Shown piece after piece: positions 47,717 through 59,711 of a stretch of 64,000 bases of DNA. Below the pieces are notes generated by a model. It saw only the letters and a program-made list of their open reading frames with translations. It did not search any database and had not been told where the DNA came from. The translations under genes and the position numbers were made by a program. Origin of the DNA: Conoideocrella luteorostrata (taxonomy: Eukaryota > Ascomycota > Sordariomycetes > Hypocreales > Clavicipitaceae); assembly GCA_032433595.1 (NCBI GenBank), contig JASWJB010000216.1, forward strand, positions 1-64,000, written 5' to 3'. The first letter of the stretch is position 1. Each line of letters starts with the position of its first letter.

Positions 47717-48256
47717 ATGGCCACTTGTCTCATCTCAGCGCCGTCAAGAACGCAGTTACGGCGGTTGTGGACCAAAGTGAGCAGATTACTCGATGAAGAA
47801 CAAATGCAACAAGATTACCGTGCAGACCAAATTCATAGCTTGGCCATATGTCCATTGGAAGGGGCGAAAAATAAGTTCATGGCCTATTTGAAGCGACTGG
47901 CGGAAAAGGTGATTTCGCTTATTGTAAACAGTCAAATCATCTGCTCCTCGTCATCAGGTAAACACTCGGTGCCTGGCAATTCTACCAAAGTACTTAGTAT
48001 TCGGGACCTTGACGAAATACTGCCGGCAGAATCCACACCGCCTTCCGTCCTGTTTATGTTGACCCACGCTTTGGAGCTCCATCCATGGCCCAATCGCAGA
48101 AGGCTTTTGTTCACCTTTAGCAGGGATGGGAGCAGCGAGGCTGCAGATTATCCAAAAAAAAAGGGACGGAACCAGATTGTTGTGAACTTCGTGGCTGGAC
48201 CAGATACGCGACGAAATAGGACCTTACCAACGACACATTCATTGGTCGTCATTTGA
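47717..48256 (+). CDS. unrecognised 179-codon ORF between TEL1 and NUP192
   Basis: A single open frame of 179 residues beginning MATCLISAPSRTQLRRLW and ending PTTHSLVVI. It has a normal amino-acid mix, amphipathic helical character in its first half (LRRLWTKVSRLLDEEQMQQ, AYLKRLAEKVISLIVN) and the charged motif RDLDEILPAEST followed by PPSVLFMLTHALELHPWP. I recognise no domain, signal peptide or membrane helix. It ends 63 nt before the NUP192 start codon, in the same strand and the same frame, so it may instead be part of the NUP192 leader, a short independent gene, or chance. The codon composition looks coding, and its length is well above the noise frames elsewhere in the intergenic DNA. Confidence 0.5.
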   Translation: MATCLISAPSRTQLRRLWTKVSRLLDEEQMQQDYRADQIHSLAICPLEGAKNKFMAYLKRLAEKVISLIVNSQIICSSSSGKHSVPGNSTKVLSIRDLDEILPAESTPPSVLFMLTHALELHPWPNRRRLLFTFSRDGSSEAADYPKKKGRNQIVVNFVAGPDTRRNRTLPTTHSLVVI

Positions 48257-48319
48257 GTGGCCGACTTATTCTCCTGCGCGATCTCCGAGATTCCACAATG
48301 CGATAGCGTCAAGACCAAA

Positions 48320-51300
48320 ATGGCCGAAATCACAGTTTTGGATGCATTGCAGGCCTTCCACCGAGAATTGGTGGCGCTCAATGCCGGTTATGGAGATGCG
48401 CCTGAAAGCTTCAACAATGAAGCGATTATACAGATATTCGAAATGGAGTTAGAGAAGCTTTGGGACAACCCGACCAAGAATGAAAAAAGCCGGAACACCG
48501 TCGCGTCAGGTAAGCCTGGACAGCTGAGGCAACTCGAGTCGCTACGGCGCATCACTAAACAGTTACTAGGAAAACTTTCAATTGAGAATGAAGAGTTTAC
48601 CATAAATGAGAAGTTTCAGCAGGATGCGCTTTTACTGTCGGACGAACTCGAACTTGACGAACTCGACGCTGCGAAGTGCCTTTTCGAATCGCAGGACGAC
48701 CCGTCCGTCTTAGGCCGCTCTCTGTTAGAATGTGGAATCATTCGATTTCACCAGCAACGAAAATACGCACTAGACATACTCAGATTGCTACTTGATCTTG
48801 ACAGTGCCGAAGATGATTCAGAAGAACCGAGCGCATTGGAGACGATCAAAATGTTCGTGGCCGCGAGGCTGTTCAAGTCCGGACCTGTTGGAACAAAACG
48901 ATATGTACCAAGTTGCATGGCAGCTATGGCAAGAATCAAAACGTGGCTTCAAAGGCTTTCAGATAAAATTGCTGCTGCCCAAGCTCTTAATCAACCTGGA
49001 TCTGGCCAACTTTCAGAAGAGATGGAAACTATTGAATTTTCCCGCGTAAGCTTGATCCAACAGCACGAACTCTTAGGCGTAATTCTATGCCGCTGCATAG
49101 AAAAGAGACAGGCAGATACGTCGGACTTCATGGACTTTGTCTCGGCTCTGAAGAAGGTGGACAAATATGATCATCTACTTGGTTTGTGCATTCCCGCGTC
49201 AATTCAACGAACATTTTGTTGCGATTGCTAACTAGTGATAGCGCACTTGATCCCGGCTATGGGTGCTTACATCTCTCTTTTTGGTTCAGGAGAAGGCGGA
49301 TACGATTTGATTAAGGTCCGAGAAATTCACAACAAGCTTTTCCCAACAAGCGACGATTCGACGTGGCCTTTGCCTCATATACATGCCGCTTTTAGGGCCT
49401 GGTGGTTAGCCGAATATAGCGGTTTCTACCTGGATGATCCACCGGAAGCAGCAATTCCTCCTGGCACTGATTTGGACGAAGAAGATCGGCAGCGGTCGAA
49501 GCAGTTTCTTGATGCTCTCAAGGACGGCGCTTTCGACTTCTTACTCTCTGTTGCCGGAGATGTGAAGCCGGTGGATTGGCATGACTCAGTCCGTGTTGGC
49601 ATGCGCAACTGGCTGACGAGGAAGTCGTCTGCTCTACCTGCTGATTCGGTACAATTTGCAAGCTTCTTTCAATTGTGTCTTATGTCACAGATTGAAGTAT
49701 TTGTAGATGCATTCATATCCAACCTCCCGGATGTTTTGAGGAAGCTCAGGGTTGAGGAGGACGAGCAGAGGCAGCTGAGCCAAGCGCATGAGCAAGACCT
49801 GGACTTGGAGAGATTCCTTCTCATCATTGCCTACTCCTATGAAGGCCGACCCGATGCGGCAGCGAACTTTTGGTCAGATCCGGATAGCAACCTTGCTGGT
49901 TTCATGCACTGGGCATCCCGACGGGCCTCGACCCCGCTGGTTACAGCATTTTGCGAAATGCTTCAGGCCATAGCCGGAAATGATGAATGCGCCACGGCGG
50001 CCCATGAGTTCCTTCTCGATGACGGACACCAGTCTTCAGGGAAAATGAGAAGATCGCAGTCATTGACATGGTCTCAAATATTCCGAGAGCTGGACTTTTT
50101 CTCCGACAAGATCAGACAGAAGCCAACAAACACGCAAACTTCAAGATTTCGCGGCGGCAAGCCACCCACCGAACAGGTTGAGACGGAGCCTGAGTCGGCA
50201 ATGATGCTTGAGTGCTATTTGCGTCTGATGACAAAACTGTCCACAGAGAGTGAAACCACACGACTCTTCTTGCTACAGAACGCCAACTACAATCTAGTGG
50301 ACATGCTTTACGAACTTGCTAGCAGTCCGATCCCTCCGAGATTAAGAGGTTGTATCTTCTTCGCACTAAGAGCACTTATGTCAAGGAAAACAAGCCAAGA
50401 AAGCTATACCATGTGGGTTTGCTTAGAAAACTGGATTACAGGGGGCTATGCTGGCGCATCTGCTGTTGCATTGAGGCAAGCTCAGCCTGCGCCGCTCATT
50501 TCTATGGATCGTATCCTGGACGAAATGAGCAGTGGTTTTGAGGATCCAGAGTCTTTCATACAACTGCTCCTCTCTTTAGTTACGCCCGCAATAGACAGCG
50601 GTTCTTTGAACGACTCTCTTCCGTTTCCCGAAAGCTTAGGGTCGAACTCACGAAACCCCGGCGTGGAGGTTTACATTGACTTCGTCATCGGACTTGTATT
50701 TGCAAACAAGGTACAAGACCTACAGGACAAACATCAACTACGCGTATTACGATTGAGTTGCCTCGACTTCATCTTGACGTGCCTATCAACATTTAATGAG
50801 GACTTGATTGTAATTGCAAATGAAACAACGATCAACATCGACTCTGTTATCTCGGCCACGGATCTCGTTACCTATGTCCGGAAGCATCCTTTTGCGAGGG
50901 TGATGGAGTGGATGTTCAACGACAAGGTTATGACGACATTATTCAACACGATCCACCAAGAACCGGCGGAAGTTGGCAATGCTGCTCCAGATTCACCTTT
51001 AATTCTCGGCATTCTGCGAGCGGTTGAAGTTATATCTAAAGTTCTCGACCTTGAGGCTACTTATCTTGATCTGGTTAGACCTATTATTAAAACACAATCT
51101 GGACCTCGACGGCAACCGGTTGCGAATGCTTCATACGCTTCGTTCCAGGACGGTCTTGTGACAAGGCTCAACTTGGTTGTGGACTTGGGCAATTATTGTG
51201 GGATTGGACATCCCGACCTCACGTTGGCCTGCCTAAAACTTCTTGAGAAGATGTCATCATCGTCAAAGATAGCGGCAACATGGTCGGGCTCTGGCCGTCA

Positions 51301-53552
51301 GTCCCGCCATCGCAACAAGGCAATTGTGGCAATGGAAGCTAACGGCGAACATGAGTCAATATCCAGGTCGTTCATATCGGAGCTCATGGCACCGCTGGAA
51401 GCTGGCCGAGAAGCAGAGTCCCCCAACTATATTACCAAAGTTTATATCCTAGATTTCCTGTTGCAGTGCCTCGGTACGACACCTAAAGAGCCGACAATTG
51501 CTCACCTACTACTCGGGTTTAAATGTGGAGTCGATTCCGTCACGATCGAAAGCAATAGCCCCTTTTCAAACCAAACGTCATTGTTTCATACGTTGCTACG
51601 GCTTCTGATGGAGATTCCATCGGGAGATGCTGAGGGCATGCGACAATGGCTAATTGCGATAAAGTCCAAGGTGATGCGTATTTTGCATATTCTTTGGAGT
51701 TCATCACTGTCAGCTGCTATTGTCATCAGTGAGCTACGAGCAAATGAGTTTCTTTTCCACCTTCTCATTCGAGAGACTGTGATTCAGTCTGATCTTCCAT
51801 GGGAAGGCCATCATGTGGCAGCGTTGCACTTCCCTGTGACAGAAGGAGCGTCCACCTTGGTAGACTTCTTGGCATTGAGAAGCTTAACACTCGAATACAT
51901 GGCGATGGAGCTCTGTATGATTTCTCAAGGCAAGATACCAAGCATGAAGCGACGTATCTTTGATGCTTTGAATGGCCAAGTTATTGGAGATGGCAACCAA
52001 CCAATCCAAACACCAACCGTATTTGACTTATTCGATTTTCTCCTCCCAGAAGGCATTTGGGAGATGTCTCCTCCCCCGATTCAATTTTATAAGGACCTGG
52101 ACATCGCTGTCTGCGTGGAAAACGATGCTGATGATAATGCCATTCACAATGTAGACCGGGTCAAAGAAATACTCCTTCTCAAACGGGTAGAAACCCACAG
52201 TCAAGGCGCCATTATTTCAGTGCAGGATCTCGCGGCTATTGAAAGGGAAGAGGCAATGGTCATTGAATACCTCATATCAACGAACCGCCAGAAGCAGATT
52301 GTCACACAATGCGTCAAGGTTCTGAAATCGTGGACCAGACTTCTGCTTGTCATTATTGAGTGCAATGACTACAAGGGCACCGCGCAAACATCGCTCTTCC
52401 TGCAAGCTCTCCAGGCAGTACTGCCGAGCCTCGAAGCGTTCGCGTCAGATCGTCCAGGTGATGCTATCGAGCTTGCCACGGTAGCGCGGGTGTTGTTGTC
52501 TAAGCTGGATCTTGGCAGCCAGGACCTGACGGACAAGCATAGTCGGTCTATCGGGAATCTTGTCAGCGACAAGCTCTACCAACTGTTCCAGATTTGCCTA
52601 CAAGCCATCAGCAAGTGGGCTGGTTCAACCGAGCTTCGTTCCATTTACTATGAGATTTGCTACAAGTATCTTACGGGTATGGAACAGGTTACCTCGAGCG
52701 GCCCCACGCGCCCAAAAACAACCAAAACCATTCAGATCTATGGTGAGAGGTTGATCAACGTTGTCTGCGACGACGCATACTGCGGCGAACCTACCTGTCA
52801 GTCCGCGGCGCTGGTCCTTCTGAACTCATTGGTGAATGTTGGTCGGGAAGAAAATGACCATCACGTTGTCGAGACGCTCAATAAACTCAACTTTATTGGC
52901 ATCGTAGTGGATTCCCTCCGAAACATCATGCAGGAATGGCACGATGCGTACACGTCTGGTAAGATAACGTTCTCCATGTAATTCAGACTCCGCAGTCTAA
53001 CACATGTCATAGGCCATATGGACCAACGAAACTACCAAAATGCCCGTCTCGCTCTCCTCCTCCAAATCGCCCAATCCCGCACCGGGGCAAAGTACATTCT
53101 CTACGCCAACCTCTTCCGCGCTATCGACACATCAGGTCTTTTCACCGCCGATCCAGAACTGCAGAGTGATCCCAATAACCCGTCTGCCTTGGAGCAGCAC
53201 TACGACCTCCTAGCTAAGGTCGTTCGCATCGTTGGTGCTGCACTGCTGAGCAGAGGCAGCCATAACATCGTCCAGGGGCGCAAGTTCTTGACCGATCATC
53301 GCATGTTGGTAACGCATACGCTGAAGAGGAGTGCTGGAATTGGTGGTGGCGCAAGCAATGAGCCGCTGGACGAGAAAGTTGGCGACCTTGCTGATTCACT
53401 CATGGTTGTCATTGCTGCAACGCGATTTTTAGAGGTATTTTCTTCTATGATCAAATGTGTTGGCGAACTGGAATGAATGCTGACGTTGATAATAGTACGA
53501 GAACGAATCAATTGTGGAGACGATTAAACCGAACCCTGCACTGTTCCATTAA
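48320..53552 (+). CDS. NUP192: nucleoporin Nup192 (Nup205 family)
   Basis: A large alpha-solenoid of the inner ring of the nuclear pore, which in yeast and Chaetomium binds Nic96 and Nup53/59. Four exons, 48320-49181, 49242-52958, 53013-53434 and 53496-53552, give 1685 residues. The introns are 60, 54 and 61 nt and phase-consistent. The start is the ATG at 48320 (MAEITVLDALQAFHREL), matching the usual family N-terminus; the frame is open 63 nt further upstream, but that part is not family-like. Recognisable segments include FQQDALLLSDELELDELDAA, EFSRVSLIQQHELLGVILC and, after the first intron, LIPAMGAYISLFGS. The C-terminus (RLALLLQIAQSRTGAKYIL, then ESIVETIKPNPALFH) fits the family end. No FG repeats or membrane segments are present, as expected for a scaffold nucleoporin. 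Confidence 0.92.
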
Positions 53553-54053
53553 TTTGCATCACCAAGTACGGGAAAACAGTTGGTTAAAGAAACCAAAAAG
53601 ATTTGGCGTTGATATGGGAGGTCATGTACAGCGAATCACAGCGAGAGGGATAGGGCTGGCTCGGTGCCTCATGAGCGAAAAGAAAACCATGTACGCTGTT
53701 CTTGGGCCAGATGCGTGGGTTAGCATGAAGTTGTGAGTTACGGAAAGATAGGTGATAATGTACGTTTTCAAACGGTAAATTTTGAGTAATACATCTCCGA
53801 GTTTTCGCTCTTCCAACGAGTGTGCTCTATGCCTTGAACTAGCAGTCTCTAGTTTCTGCATCGACCGATTTATGTACATGTATGCCGCGCGTCGTGAGGC
53901 GCAACCTTGTGGCCGTCAATTCGATTCTTTGTCCTGGCAGCCACCTATGTACACCAATGTGGCCAGGCACACGGGTCATTTCCATGTGTGATGTACTTGA
54001 ACATTTTTTTACCGGTATTACCTCAAGTAATATTCTAGCGTGTACTTGTATAA
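53553..54053. other. convergent intergenic region, NUP192 and RING gene
   Basis: About 0.5 kb between converging genes, presumably 3' UTR sequence. No gene or repeat is seen. Confidence 0.55.
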
Positions 54054-55452
54054 TTATGACATGTCCTCAGCCTTCCGCTTTCCTTTTCTCGTGGCAGTCA
54101 TAAGCTTCAGTTCGAGCGGCCAGAAGCCTTTCGTTTTACCATTGTACGCGTTCCGTGACTTCATGTCGATTTTGGATCTGCACATGGGACATTTCCCTTT
54201 GGTAGCTTCCACGTGAAGTGACGAATGCAAGCACTGTGCACAGTAGAGATGGCCTAGCATGCGCATTAGAAACCGTTGTGATAAGTGTCGCGTCTAATCT
54301 TGGGGTCCTGAGTCTTCACTTACCACAGTGGGTGACCGTAAGAGTAGAGGCATCATCCATGCAGATGACGCATTGAAACTTGGATATCTTTGTCCGATTA
54401 TCTACCTCGGGCTCCTCGGGTCTCTTAAGACTCTCTGGAACTTCGTTGGCTTCTGTCAAGTCTACAGTCGCCATGTCGCCGTCGGCAGGCGCTGCTGTTC
54501 TCTGGGGTAAAAGGGCGTCACCAAATAAGTCCTCGTTGGGCAAGGAAGGAAACGCCAAGGGCTGTTCCACGGTTGCATTGTTGATGGCTACATTCGATCC
54601 TAACGCACTCTGCCGCTTGTTCAGGGAAGGCGCATCGAAGCCATTCACGATATGTTGTAGCCGGGGCGGTGGCGGCATTTTATCGGAAAAAGAGCTGTTG
54701 GCACTTTGTGACAGCGGTTCGACAGCGTCCTCATTGGAAGAAACGGTATTTTGCGATTCGCCGGCGCTCGAAGAAGTGAGTTGGGTTGTAGATCGTGAAG
54801 GTGCAGATTGAAATAGGCGATTGCAGGCTGTCGAGCGGCGAGGAGGGGCGGCGGAGCCGATGTTGGAGGCAACGGCTTGTTCAGGCTGATGCGCAGCCTG
54901 AGTCTCCAGTTGCGATGCCTCGGCAGCGATCGGGTTTGACACGAATGAGGGATAGCTCGACGGTGAAGAGAAGTCGGCGTCTACGAAAGAGCGGAGGAAG
55001 AAGTCATCATCGAGCAGGTGGCCGTGTACGTTGTCGCCGTCGCCGCCGATACCGACGGGGTTTGCTGCGTCGTCGTTGTTGGCGGATTCGTCATTGGCGA
55101 TGGTGTCCTCGCCCCACTGAATGGGATGGTTGATCAGGTTGTTGCCGCGGCCACTGCGTACCCTGCGGCTACTGCTGCTCTCGTAGTGAGGGAACGAGTG
55201 CACGCATACGTCGCGTTGCGACCGTCTCCGGTTCGGCGTGGACGGCGAAGTCGTCGGTGCGGGGGGGTTTCCCGATCGTGAACTGCGCCTGGACGACGAG
55301 GAGGGGAGTTGAGGGTTAGACTGATGATGCCGCGGTGAGGACGATCGGGTGACGGGCGAGCGGTCCAGAGGCAGTGGTGGCAGAACAGTCGGCGGCGCGT
55401 GGGTGCGTTCAGCAGGAGTGTGAACAGGCAGGGGATCGATGCTCGGATTCAT
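54054..55452 (-). CDS. C-terminal RING E3 ligase, Slx8-like
   Basis: Exon 1 (55452-54324) and exon 2 (54253-54054) around a 70-nt intron (GTAAGT...GCTAG) give 442 residues. The start is the first in-frame ATG (MNPSIDPLPVHTP); the frame is open upstream to 55503 without an ATG. The first ~340 residues are disordered, rich in Ser, Pro and Arg, with acidic patches (DDDFFLRSFVDADF). A C3HC4 RING closes the protein: CVIC, HCGHLYCAQC and CPMC. The intron cuts the RING between its third cysteine and the histidine. This layout, a disordered front plus a C-terminal RING with KCPMCRSKID, resembles Slx8/RNF4-type SUMO-targeted ubiquitin ligases. Short hydrophobic-acidic strings such as DMATVDLTEANEV could serve as SUMO-interacting motifs, but that is inference. 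Other single-RING E3 ligases remain possible. Confidence 0.75.
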
Positions 55453-56220
55453 GGCTGTGGTTGTGAGTGTTTGCAGATGCGGCAGGCGAGGGAAGGAAGA
55501 CACGAAAGCCCACGAGGTTCAAGGCGTGGTGGTGGGCGAAGCGGAATAACGGTCCTTTCGGCGCACGCTCGCTTGCCGAACTTTAAACGCCTCGAGGGAA
55601 GCGTTCCTCGGCGACTCAGGAACCAGCGGCTTTCCCTTGGGCACGGAATATTGGGTAAGGGCTATATATGAAGGGGCGGCGAGTATGGAAAGGTTACATG
55701 CAAGTTGTGTCTGGCTCCGTTGGCCATCGCAACACATCACGTCCAGGCCTGCCAGAGATCGGACTCGCCATCGTGCAGAGAGATGCCGGTGTGGTGGCGA
55801 CCCGATGCTAGCGCACGAGTTGGGAGTTAATAATAATAATAATAATGCTTGTCTTGCCTTGCCTTCGCTAAAAGTAGTGCGAGCCCGGCAAACTGGTCCG
55901 TATTCCAATACTTACCAACTAAGGAGTACTCCGTAGCAGCTGTGTACTCCCGTACTCGGTTGGCTCGCTCTGCATGAACTTCCGTCCCCACTTTGCTCAT
56001 GGTTTAATTAGTCCACTAGTCGTACGGAGTACATGACGGCGAAACTCCTGCTGCCGTGACTGTGTTGCTTAATTAAGGTAGCTATACGACTTCGCGCATT
56101 CATCCCCTTCCCCCCCCCCCCCCTCCTTTCCCCGCGACGCAGTTCCATCTTGCAACTGTTCATTGCTCTGCACTAGATCCCGGCGCATAACAGCCAATAC
56201 GGGATGCAGTGCCCTCGCTT
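55453..56220. other. divergent promoter region, RING gene and MIP1
   Basis: About 0.77 kb between divergent genes. It contains a (TAA)6 microsatellite (55828-55846), two exact copies of the intergenic word (55927 and 56023, opposite orientations, under 100 bp apart; the first is part of the palindrome GGAGTACTCC) and a C-rich run at 56111-56123. Confidence 0.65.
55828..55846. repeat. (TAA)6 microsatellite
   Basis: Six perfect TAA units in the shared upstream region of the RING gene and MIP1. Confidence 0.9.
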
Positions 56221-59200
56221 ATGAATTCGCTCTGTCCTACTGCTGGCCGGGTCCAGCGTGCCTCGACTGCAAGCTTTGTCCGAATAGCTCGACATCACGC
56301 ACATCGTCGCTTAGCCTGGCACGCCCATGTTCGCTGGCTGGCTGATGTCGCGAAACAGGAAAACTCTAAGCGCCGCGACAGCTTGGCGAGTATGCACATG
56401 CCCCTTTCTCTCCACACTCAATCAGAACGCTGGCTGAACTCGGTGATTTAGTCCCATCCGTATCAAGATACAACGAAATTGGCGTGCAGCAGCTGAGCAT
56501 CCATGTTTTCAACCAGATATTTCCCGACGGCTGCAAACCCCCCCCCGACGAACTTGTGAAGCTCTCCAAGGATCATCTTCGGCGACATGATCTTCTGGGC
56601 AGGAACACCGATCACTCCGGGCCCATAGCATTCGACTTGCCGCGCCTGCAAGGGCGCACTCTCGACGAACACTTCCACAAGCTCGGCTCGGATTGCGCAG
56701 AACCGTATCTCTCAAATGCGAAACAGTTTGCGCGCGCCAATGCCCCGCCAAAACCAAGAAAATGGGTGCGACGCAGTGGATGGACCAAATACTACCCTGA
56801 TGGACGAAGCGAGGCAGTAGACGCTCCGGACGAGAATATGCTGTGTTTCGATACGGAAGTCATGTGGAAGGAGAGTCCCTTTGCGGTAATGGCATGTGCT
56901 TCAAGTCCTACGGCTTGGTACGCATGGCTGTCTCCATGGCTGCTTGGAGAATCCAAGAACGAACGCCAACTCATTACCCTCGGCGACCCTACCAAAGATC
57001 GAGTGATTGTCGGACACAACGTCGGTTATGATCGTGCTAGAGTTTTGGAAGAGTACAACGTCACGCAGTCCCGAAACGCCTTCATTGATACCATGTCTTT
57101 GCATGTCGCTGTGAATGGCATGTGCTCACAACAAAGACCAACCTGGATGAAACACAAGAAGAACCGTGAACTCCGCGAACGAGTTGCGAGCCAGACTCCC
57201 GACAACGACCTGGCAGAGCTCTTGAGTAATCGGAGTATGCATGAAGAAGAGGAGCTTTGGGTGGAACGCAGCTCAGTCAATTCCCTGCGCGACGTGGCCA
57301 AATTCCATCTGAACGTGTCCATAGACAAGGCTGTTCGGGATGACTTTGGTGAACTCGATCGTGACGGAGTCTTGGCCAAACTGGATGAGCTGCTGGACTA
57401 TTGCGCTGCAGATGTAGCGATCACACACAGAGTCTATCAAATAGTCTTCCCTAACTTCTTGGAAGTCTGCCCTCACCCCGTAAGCTTTGCTGCGTTGCGA
57501 CACCTTGCTTCCGTTATTTTGCCAGTCAACAAATCTTGGGACGCGTACATTGCAAATTCTGAAGCCACCTATCACAAATTGTCTGACGCCGTGCAAGAGC
57601 GTCTTGTGGGACTGGCTGAAAAGGCATTAGAAGGCAAAGGTGACCAGGAGAAGTGGCAAAATGATCCGTGGCTGAAGCAACTAGACTGGTCTGGTCAGGA
57701 GATCCGTATGGTCAAAGGAAAACGCAAGAACGATCCGCCACGACCAGCGGCTCGCCAGAAGAAACCGGGAATGCCCCAATGGTACAAAGACCTATTTGCC
57801 AAGAATGATGCACCTATCAACATTACAGTACGCACGCGTATCGCCCCTCTCCTTCTGCGATTGGCGTGGGATGGCCATCCTTTGTTTTGGTCAGACAAGT
57901 ACGGTTGGACTTTTCGGGTTCCCCGAGGGGATTGTGCGAAGTACACTGCGAAGCAAATGGTGAAATGCGAGTTTGATGAGAGTGAAGCAGCACTTAAAGA
58001 TGATCGAGAACACGCGTTTTTCAAGCTCCCACATAAAGATGGTCCCACAGCACGATGTGCCAATCCTATGGCTAAAGGATATCTGAGTTATTTTGAGAAG
58101 GGCACCCTTTCTTCCGAGTACGAATATGCAAAAGCAGCCCTCGAGATGAATGCATCATGCTCTTACTGGATCAGCGCAAGAGATCGGATCATGTCGCAGA
58201 TGGTAATATACGAGGACGACATATCAAAACCTACGACAACAAAACGAAGAAGAACCAAATCTAAATCGGAATCCAATGGCTTCATTCTACCACAAGTCAT
58301 CCCAATGGGTACAATTACCAGGCGGGCAGTGGAGAACACTTGGTTAACTGCCAGCAACGCCAAGAAGAATCGTGTCGGCTCAGAACTGAAAGCCATGGTC
58401 AAAGCACCAAGTGGATATTGCTTTGTGGGAGCCGACGTGGACTCACAAGAACTTTGGATTGCCAGCTTAGTTGGCGATGCCACGTTCAAAATCCACGGTG
58501 GCAACGCTATTGGGTTTATGACTCTTGAAGGCACGAAGGCTGCGGGAACGGATTTGCACTCGCGCACAGCTTCCATTCTGGGCATTACAAGAAACGATGC
58601 CAAGGTGTTTAATTACGGGCGTATTTATGGCGCCGGGCTGAAGTTTGCCGCGACGCTCTTGCGCCAATTCAACCCCAGCTTGTCTGAAAAGGAAACCATG
58701 GAAGTGGCGTCCAAGTTATACGTCAACACAAAAGGCACAAAGACAAATCGAAAGGTCATCCACAATAAACCATTCTGGCGTGGAGGCACAGAGTCCTTTG
58801 TCTTCAACAAGCTTGAAGAATTTGCCGAGCAAGAGCGGCCACGGACACCGGTCTTGGGAGCTGGCATAACCGAAGCTCTCATGGGTCGCTTTATTAGCAA
58901 AGGAGGCTACCTAACGTCCCGAATCAATTGGGCTATTCAGTCTTCCGGTGTCGACTACCTCCATCTGCTTATTGTATCCATGGACTTTCTCATCCGCAGG
59001 TTCAATATTAATGCTCGGCTAGCCATCACTGTCCACGACGAGATCCGGTATCTTGTCCAGGAGGGAGACAAGTACCGCGCTGCCATGGCTCTTCAAGTAT
59101 CCAATATCTGGACCCGCGCAATGTTCGCGCAGCAGGTCGGAATTGACGATCTGCCCCAGTCTTGCGCATACTTTTCTGCCATTGATATCGACCACGTCCT

Positions 59201-59711
59201 TCGCAAGGAAGTCGACATGGACTGTATCACACCAAGCCATCCCACTCCCATAGCCCCAGGGGAGAGCCTGGACATCAACGACTTACTCGACAAGGGAAAG
59301 GAAGCGGCTCTTGACCCATCGATTATGCCTGATGCGCGGTACGCACCACGTCTCGAAAACGTTAAGTACACACCTCGCACTCCAGTAATGGAGACGATCC
59401 AGAACAACTCTTCGGGTAGCAACCCAACTCTCATCAAGGCGCAAATTGTCAACACTGATGATGAACTCCGCGATATTTTGAAGGGTCTCAAGAAACTAGA
59501 ACTGAGCAAGGCCAAAGACAAGCCCTTGAGCACGCGGTCTCTCAAAAACTTCAAACCGTACCATGCAGAACCCCATTTGCCAGTTGGGGAGCCTCCTCTG
59601 TTCGTTTCTGATGCGCTGAATCCAATGCTGCGACGTGCTCCGGATGGAAGGAGCAAATGGCCATTGCCCAAAGTCGCAAATAAGAGCCCAAGACCGACCA
59701 CGAGGCTATAG
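56221..59711 (+). CDS. MIP1: mitochondrial DNA polymerase gamma
   Basis: A family A replicase of mitochondrial DNA with proofreading. Exon 1 (56221-56389) encodes an Arg/His/Ala-rich, acid-poor targeting sequence (RVQRASTASFVRIARHHAH). A 62-nt intron (56390-56451; GTATGC...TTTAG) joins it in phase to exon 2 (56452-59711), giving 1142 residues. After the family opening RYNEIGVQQLSIHVF (~62-76) come the exonuclease motifs CFDTEVMWK (Asp ~190), VGHNVGYDRARV (Asp ~250) and DYCAADVAITHRVY (Asp ~377). The polymerase motifs follow: A, FVGADVDSQELW (Asp ~718); B, NDAKVFNYGRIYGAG (~771-785); C, AITVHDEIRYLVQE (Asp/Glu ~919-920). All catalytic residues are present. About 175 residues follow motif C and the palm, the C-terminal extension typical of fungal Mip1. 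Without exon 1 the reading would begin at a GTG within the conserved start, so the spliced form is preferred. Confidence 0.93.

Noticed and set aside
56484..56486. MIP1 start at the GTG at 56484
   Set aside because: It lies inside the conserved opening of polymerase gamma. The spliced upstream exon supplies an ATG and a targeting sequence in phase.
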